NCBI GenBank assembly: GCA_030587435.1
Contig: JAUQZC010000079.1
Location: forward strand, 1-19,787
Reading direction: 5' to 3'
Source: Candidatus Baldrarchaeota archaeon
GTDB lineage: Archaea > Asgardarchaeota > Baldrarchaeia > Baldrarchaeales > DXJG01
DNA: 19,787 bases
Part shown: piece by piece, positions 15,340-19,787 of the stretch
Position numbering within the stretch: the stretch's first letter is position 1
Layout of the letters: each line of letters starts with the position of its first letter
Translations under genes and position numbers: made by a program
Notes under the pieces: model-generated
Database searches by the model: none
Told to the model about the DNA's origin: nothing
What the model saw: only the letters and a program-made list of their open reading frames with translations

Positions 15340-15680
15340 AATTTTGTTTCGTCTTTACGTAGGTATCCTATCAAATTTAAGCTTGCCCTTTTAAGTTCAA
15401 AGCACCAATTCCTAATATATTTGTTTACTTTTCATGTTGCTAAAGAGCATATTTTTGTTAAACATTCGGTTTAAAATGTATTTTAAACGTGATAATAAAC
15501 CAATTTATAAAATTAAGCATAAGATATATTATTTTTAACTCTACCAATCTTTATATCCTTTAACTTTAAATTTAACTTCATAAGAAAGTCAGACAGGGCT
15601 ATCATACTGTTCTGAATGATGATGAATCTGGTTAGGATTAGCTAAATTCTAGGGTAGGATACAAATTTATAAGTTGAGGC
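15340..15680. other. Long AT-rich intergenic region between divergent genes
   Basis: About 340 bp without a convincing gene. It holds TATA-like boxes for the rightward membrane-protein gene (TTTATAT at 15550-15556, TTTATAA at 15667-15672) and must hold the leftward flavodoxin promoter. An ATGATGATGA stretch near 15617 beside CTGA recalls C/D-box RNA motifs, but the full box set is missing. No tRNA, repeat array or longer ORF was seen. Confidence 0.4.
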
Positions 15681-15687
15681 GAAAGGG

Positions 15688-15696
15688 TATTATAAA
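15688..15696 (+). promoter_or_regulatory. Promoter of the 7TM/Cys4 gene
   Basis: TATTATAAA is preceded by purine-rich GGCGAAAGG, a plausible TFB recognition element. The predicted transcription start is near 15720, 23 nt before ATG 15743. Two further TATA-like boxes upstream could give longer transcripts. Confidence 0.45.
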
Positions 15697-15742
15697 GGCA
15701 CATGATGTTTAAATATTGAAGCGTTAACTGGTTGGATATGTT

Positions 15743-16705
15743 ATGGTTGATTTATTACTTGTTTTCCTCCTCCTTGACATATCATTATTTGTCCCATGGA
15801 CTGTTCTCTTCATACTTACACTTAGAACCTACCTTAAGCAAAGAAGTAAAGTTTTACAATATTTTATCATCGCTTCTCTCTTTCTCTCACTGGCTTTTGT
15901 ATGTCATAGTATTTGGGCATATACAGCGTCTATACTAACCCCAGTAAAGCCCCTTCCAATTATAGAAAAGTTCATGGACATATTCGTGATGTTTGCCTTT
16001 GTATTTATAACTTTACTTTCGGTAGAAATAGCGATACCAAGGTGGAAACCTATATCATACGTAGCCTGCGTTCAAGCCTTGGTTACGGCAATTTTAGAAA
16101 TTTTAGCTAAGGTAGAGGTGGAAAGCATTGGCTATAGGCTTCGTCTTGTTCGTCCAACCTACGTTGCCTTAGCCTTAATCGTATACTTCATTATATATGC
16201 TGGAATTTCCAGTTTTATGCTCATTAAGACTGGACTAGAAATCAGAGGTAAAACATTGTGGAAAAGAATATTTGGCGTAGGAATAGGGTGTTTTATAAGT
16301 TTAATCAGCTGGTTTCAAATATTAGTAGTAGCATCTATTTATCCTAGTCTTCTTTTTGCCGCCTATATCATAGCTTTAACTATGATTTGGGTTCTCGGCT
16401 TAATCTTATACTTTAGCCTAGCTTATAAGATCGATATCATTGCCAGAGAATTTGCTGAACTATTAAAACTGAAAAAACTCGACCCGTTAAGCCGTGAGAG
16501 TAGAATTACAGCCTTACTTACGGACTATACATCAGAAGCTGGTGAATGCCCATTTTATGATCCCAGTTTGCCCTCTAAGTGTAAGCTTGATCCTTTAAGT
16601 AGAAGACATTGGGACTGTGAAGGCCGAGTATTCGTAAAAGGCTTCACATGTCCATACGTATTAGACCACTTAAAGAAGATAAAGGAGGATCAAGGCAAAA
16701 GATAG
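15743..16705 (+). CDS. Seven-helix membrane protein with a cytosolic four-cysteine tail
   Basis: 320 residues. Seven hydrophobic segments lie at about 3-27, 38-60, 78-97, 104-122, 138-160, 176-200 and 205-228. The N-terminal layout recalls the 7TM sensor module of archaeal histidine kinases, but no kinase domain follows. The ~90-residue tail carries four cysteines (C269, C280, C292, C303) with near-even spacing (10, 11 and 10 residues between), suited to a zinc or Fe-S site. LDPLSR occurs twice (246-251 and 282-287), spelled with different codons. No family is recognised. A membrane redox or metal sensor signalling through the Cys4 tail is a guess. The 3' end overlaps the convergent gene on the minus strand by 16 bp. 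Confidence 0.75.
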   Translation: MVDLLLVFLLLDISLFVPWTVLFILTLRTYLKQRSKVLQYFIIASLFLSLAFVCHSIWAYTASILTPVKPLPIIEKFMDIFVMFAFVFITLLSVEIAIPRWKPISYVACVQALVTAILEILAKVEVESIGYRLRLVRPTYVALALIVYFIIYAGISSFMLIKTGLEIRGKTLWKRIFGVGIGCFISLISWFQILVVASIYPSLLFAAYIIALTMIWVLGLILYFSLAYKIDIIAREFAELLKLKKLDPLSRESRITALLTDYTSEAGECPFYDPSLPSKCKLDPLSRRHWDCEGRVFVKGFTCPYVLDHLKKIKEDQGKR

Positions 16706-17538
16706 ATTAATAGTTCATAGAGTTCATCAGCCATGTTGAAGATATTTTCTAACGTATCTTCACCTAATTCACGTAGCTTATTTAACATTCTCTGAAAATG
16801 GTTTTTTACGTGTTCAGGGATTAAGTTTAAGTTTTCTTCGTAGAGGGCTATGAGAACAGCGTCTTTTGTAGCTTCTATTAATGGAGTTACCCCAGACAGA
16901 ACCTTAAAAACATCCATCAACAGTGGTGCAAGAACATTTATTTCATTTACAGCCTTCTCCCAAACACGTTTTTCCTCAGGTTTAACCCTCAAATGATACC
17001 AGTACAGTTTTTTCTGACCCTCTATGAACCCCCTACTTACAAGGAACCTAGTAACCTCAAAACTCTTAATTGCAGTGGCAAATATGTAAAAAGTAATATC
17101 CAAAATGTCTGGACGAATTACCCCCCTACTTCTCAAATCAAATAGCTTCCTCGGCAAAGGTATAAAGTAATATTTAGGAGAACCATGCAAAATCGAATGG
17201 ACAGCTGCTCTCCTTAACTCAGCTAACGCAACGTCCCAAGGCTTACTCTCCATATCACTTACACATATAGCTATGGTAGGCCAACCTCTCCACGCAAAAT
17301 GAGTTACAGAACTATCTGGAGCTATCCCAGAAATCCTTACACCAAGCCTAGAATACACTAACTCGTTTTCCTCTTCAATAAATCTATCAACATCATATCT
17401 GCTACGAAATATTAAAACCTCGCAAAACTCTGGCTCAACTCCTAGTTTCTCATAGCATTCAGAGATCTCCGCAACTATAGCTCTAACTTTCTCTTGCGGC
17501 ACATTACCCTTAACAACAACGTAGAGATTTTCCTTCAA
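16690..17538 (-). CDS. Uncharacterised protein with HSxLHG motif
   Basis: 282 residues from TTG 17538. GGAG (17552-17549) sits 10 nt upstream and no better start is near. No family is recognised. Around residues 105-125, ELRRAAVHSILHGSPKYY resembles a zincin helix in which the catalytic Glu of HExxH is Ser (H114, S115, H118). Upstream there is an alpha/beta region (VLIFRSRYDVDRF, then TIAICVSDM) and downstream a mostly helical half. There is no signal peptide or clear membrane span. It follows the DUF362 gene by 38 nt on the same strand, so they are probably co-transcribed. It may be an inactive metalloprotease relative or a metal-binding protein. Function unknown. Confidence 0.65.
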   Translation of the reverse strand: MKENLYVVVKGNVPQEKVRAIVAEISECYEKLGVEPEFCEVLIFRSRYDVDRFIEEENELVYSRLGVRISGIAPDSSVTHFAWRGWPTIAICVSDMESKPWDVALAELRRAAVHSILHGSPKYYFIPLPRKLFDLRSRGVIRPDILDITFYIFATAIKSFEVTRFLVSRGFIEGQKKLYWYHLRVKPEEKRVWEKAVNEINVLAPLLMDVFKVLSGVTPLIEATKDAVLIALYEENLNLIPEHVKNHFQRMLNKLRELGEDTLENIFNMADELYELLIYLLP

Positions 17539-17576
17539 TTTAACACGTCTCCAACTACGTATTTAATAGTTTAAAG

Positions 17577-18725
17577 CTAAATCTTAACCAAACTGTACTC
17601 CGTTTCACCTAGTCCATATTCTTTAGCATATTTTAACGTTGTTAACGGATCTACAGGTGGAAATCTATTAAGATATTCTATCATTGTTATCTTAGAAAAC
17701 TTATCGGAACCTTTTTCCAGAGCCCCCAGCTCCTCTGCAACAGAATACGGTAATCCAGGTGCTTGATTTACCAAGTCAAGCGAAGCCTTGTCTATCGCCA
17801 CCGGATCTCGAGAAGCCAGCACACCTATATTAGGAACAAAAGGATTGTCACTGAAAGGAAAACAATCACAATGCGCCGTTATATCATATAGAAAGTTCAT
17901 ATATCCAACCTTATCTTTACCAAAATAGTTTACAACAGCCAAAACAGTTTCAACAACCGCAATACAAAACTCTTCAGGATCCCTATGCATCTCACCCCAG
18001 CTAGAAATCGCCTTCTCCGGGCAAATCGCCCAGCAACCACAACCCCAAACACATTTCTCCCTATCTATCTTAGCTTTACCATTTACCATCTCTATCGCAT
18101 CAACAGGGCAAAAATCCACACATTTACCACATCCATTACAAGGTTCGGATTTGACATAGGGCTTCATCTTCAAATGGTTTTGAGCCTTACCGCTTTTCGT
18201 TACACACCCCATACCAATATTTTTGAGAGCACCGCCAAAACCTGTTCTAGGATGACCCTTAAAATGAGCAAGACTAATCAAACAGTCAGCTTCAGCAATA
18301 GCTTGACCAATCTCAACCTCCTTAATCACCTTACCATTTACCTTAACTTTAACTCCACTAAGACCCTTAAGCCCATCCGCTATAATTATAGGAGCACCAA
18401 CAGTCTCAGAAGTAAAACCATGACTCGCAGCAACCCTAAGATATCCTACAGCGGTTCCACGAGGCCTATCCAAACCAACACCAGTAGTATCCGTAACAAA
18501 AGGAACCCCACCAAGCTTCTTAATCTCCTCAACAATTATCCTAACATGAATAGGCCTTATATGCGTAAAGTTTCCCTCTTCACCCATATGAACCTTCACA
18601 GCAACAATATCACCCTTATCAATAATGTCTCCCAACCCAGACTCGTTAAAAAGCTTAGGTAACCTAGCATTAATATTATCCTCTGCTTTCCGAACCTTAA
18701 AATCAATCATAAACACATCAACCAT
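17577..18725 (-). CDS. DUF362-domain protein with two ferredoxin-type motifs
   Basis: 382 residues. The DUF362 core includes HFKGHPRTGFGGALKNIGMG (154-173), the family signature. It is interrupted by a ferredoxin insert with C196, C199, C202, C206 (CNGCGKCVDFCP) and a second set C225, C229, C231, C235 (CVWGCGCWAICP). The second set has spacing 3-1-3 rather than the usual 2-2-3. DUF362 proteins are cytosolic Fe-S proteins of undefined redox function in anaerobes. ATG 18725 is chosen because GGAGG (18738-18734) lies 8 nt upstream. An upstream in-frame start at 18770 would add a hydrophobic stretch with no ribosome site. It leads an operon with the HSxLHG protein. Confidence 0.85.
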   Translation of the reverse strand: MVDVFMIDFKVRKAEDNINARLPKLFNESGLGDIIDKGDIVAVKVHMGEEGNFTHIRPIHVRIIVEEIKKLGGVPFVTDTTGVGLDRPRGTAVGYLRVAASHGFTSETVGAPIIIADGLKGLSGVKVKVNGKVIKEVEIGQAIAEADCLISLAHFKGHPRTGFGGALKNIGMGCVTKSGKAQNHLKMKPYVKSEPCNGCGKCVDFCPVDAIEMVNGKAKIDREKCVWGCGCWAICPEKAISSWGEMHRDPEEFCIAVVETVLAVVNYFGKDKVGYMNFLYDITAHCDCFPFSDNPFVPNIGVLASRDPVAIDKASLDLVNQAPGLPYSVAEELGALEKGSDKFSKITMIEYLNRFPPVDPLTTLKYAKEYGLGETEYSLVKI

Positions 18726-18733
18726 AAAACCAC

Positions 18734-18738
18734 CCTCC
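18734..18738 (-). promoter_or_regulatory. Ribosome binding site of the DUF362 gene
   Basis: GGAGG within GGGAGGGTGG on the minus strand, 8 nt before ATG 18725. It excludes the upstream start at 18770. Confidence 0.6.
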
Positions 18739-18986
18739 CAAACAATCACACAACATACAATCCATAACAATAATCGTTAAAATCTTTCCCAAATCCCAGT
18801 GGAGCCTTGACCTAAAATTACTCTTCTCTATAACAATTTAATATATTGATTTCAAAACGATCAGCCCTTTACAATAGTCGATTTTAGAGAGATCGAAATT
18901 CAAAAGATACTCATGTACCCCCTCTTATTTTGAGAGAAACATGGTGATTTAAGCCTCCTATGAGACTAGTATATTCTCAAAAATAC

Positions 18987-18992
18987 GAGGTG
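18987..18992 (+). promoter_or_regulatory. Ribosome binding site of the membrane gene at 18999
   Basis: GAGGTG, an exact core match to the archaeal site, lies 6 nt before ATG 18999. A TATA-like TTAATATAT near 18836-18844 could start the message. Confidence 0.55.
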
Positions 18993-18998
18993 TTCTGA

Positions 18999-19689
18999 AT
19001 GGCGAGAAAACAGGCAGAAATGTTAGAGAAAATACATGATTTCGGCGAGTTAATCGTAAGATTAGAAGCCTATCGAGAAAACATAATACATTCAAGCACG
19101 TGGCCAGTTTTTGGAACAGTTATGTCTTCGGGAACGTTAATAATATGGGTCATATATCTGATATCAGCGAATAACTTTCTATGGTCTTTAATCGCTGTTC
19201 CATCCATAGTTGCAATCTTGCTTTACGGTTGGATACATGAGAAATATTCTCCCAAGTACTTTCAAGAGCGAAGTTGGATAATGTTGTTCACATTCGGAAT
19301 ACCGATTTTTGGCACTATACATGGTTGGTTCTCTACTGCTAAATTTAATTAATGCATCAGACGTCTTGATGGGATACTTCTACTCTTCAATTTCCTGGTA
19401 TATCGCTCTTGGACTGGGAATGTTGCTTACAGGACTTACTGTTGAAAGAAACACAGTAAAACAGAGACACCTTGTGTTTAACAGCACATTAATGGTTGGA
19501 GTTCTCTTACTACTGACATCACCGCTACTGATAGCATTACCACTATTTCTTAGAGAAATCGATGTACTACCTATCATTGGAGGACTCCTCTCGCTGTCTT
19601 TAATGCTAATAATGTTCCTCATAGGGTATCTAATCTGCTTAGAAAGAGCACATACGGTCCTTATGGGTGCCAAAAATGAGCAACAATAA
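18999..19689 (+). pseudogene. Multi-helix membrane protein gene, apparently split by a +1 frameshift in a T5 run
   Basis: The first frame (18999-19352, 117 codons) has a charged helical start (KQAEMLEKIHDFGELIVRLE) and about three membrane segments. A second frame (open 19309-19689, first ATG 19321) has about three more and no ribosome site. They overlap by 32-44 nt, unusual for coupled archaeal genes. Dropping one T from the run 19306-19310 joins them into a 229-residue protein in which GIPI leads straight into LALYMVGSLLLNLINA, a better membrane helix than the GTIHGWFSTAKFN end of the first frame. So I annotate one gene with an extra T, from a real mutation, a sequencing error or recoding. 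Two separate small membrane proteins are the alternative. No family is recognised. Confidence 0.5.
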
Positions 19690-19787
19690 GAAAGAGGAAC
19701 TATCTTCTTCTTTAAACTCCCTTCATAAATCTTTAGAGCTACTGGATATCAAGAAATTCCTCATAGTGAGCATCCTCTACTTGCTCG
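19676..19787 (+). CDS. Start of a further gene, cut by the window edge
   Basis: ATG 19676 opens a frame that runs off the right end after 37 codons. The visible N-terminus is polar (MSNNKKEELSSSLNSLHKSL) and then turns hydrophobic (KFLIVSILYLL), so a membrane protein is likely. It overlaps the preceding membrane frame by 14 nt, implying the same operon. No family can be named. Confidence 0.5.
   Translation, partial: MSNNKKEELSSSLNSLHKSLELLDIKKFLIVSILYLL

Noticed and set aside
15577..15680. Possible C/D-box small RNA (ATGATGA beside CTGA near 15612-15625)
   Set aside because: Only one C-like and one D-like box are present in workable order. The 5' C box, terminal D box and closing stem could not be found on either strand.
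17985..18662. 225-codon plus-strand ORF opposite the DUF362 gene
   Set aside because: Ser/Thr/Asn-rich low-complexity translation typical of an antisense shadow. The opposite frame has DUF362 and ferredoxin motifs.

Overview
The window looks like chromosomal DNA of an AT-rich archaeon, probably a thermophilic, anaerobic member of the Thermoproteota/Bathyarchaeia side of the tree. That placement is an inference from gene content, not a classification. The supporting signs are TATA boxes about 26 nt upstream of apparently leaderless start codons, GGAGGTGA-type ribosome binding sites, frequent GTG/TTG starts, AGA/AGG arginine codons, a fused ADP-forming acetyl-CoA synthetase beside a BioD/DRTGG protein, an archaeal-type TnpB, and many Fe-S and flavin proteins. 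There are no tRNA, rRNA or CRISPR features.

Layout. 1-381: the tail of a possible upstream gene and a candidate leaderless 26-codon small ORF. 382-2013 (-): one-chain GMP synthase, guaA. 2153-3062 (+): a winged-helix regulator with a perfect 6-bp palindrome between its TATA box and start, overlapping by 8 nt a small HELLH zinc-metalloprotease. This is a plausible archaeal counterpart of repressor/protease switches such as ImmR/ImmA and DdrO/IrrE. 3223-3519 (+): a small cysteine-rich protein resembling only the C-terminal end of glutamate synthase domain 2. 3702-5701 (+): a LutA-like and LutB-like pair (CCG-domain and LUD/ferredoxin proteins) without LutC. 5819-7015 (+): a solo TnpB whose 3' end folds into a three-way-junction RNA, a good omegaRNA candidate. 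7232-8440 (+): DUF401 permease. 8650-10467 (+): M28/PA-domain peptidase with altered metal-site residues.

From 10483 to 13721 (-) lies an energy-metabolism operon: fused alpha/beta ADP-forming acyl-CoA synthetase followed by a BioD-like P-loop/DRTGG protein. From 13928 to 15327 (-) a flavodoxin precedes a stand-alone class II glutamine amidotransferase. 15743-16705 (+) encodes a seven-helix membrane protein with a cytosolic four-cysteine tail, converging on and overlapping a minus-strand operon (18725 to 16690) of a DUF362/ferredoxin protein and an unknown protein with an HSxLHG motif. 18999 to the end (+) holds membrane-protein genes. The first is apparently split in two by one extra T in a T5 run, and the next runs off the window.

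Together the genes suggest peptide/organic-acid fermentation: peptidase, lactate-type oxidation by LutAB, uptake by a DUF401 carrier, and ATP made from acyl-CoA by the synthetase, with electrons carried by ferredoxin and flavodoxin. The strongest candidates for something undescribed are the regulator/protease pair with its operator, the TnpB omegaRNA fold, and the 7TM/Cys4 protein.
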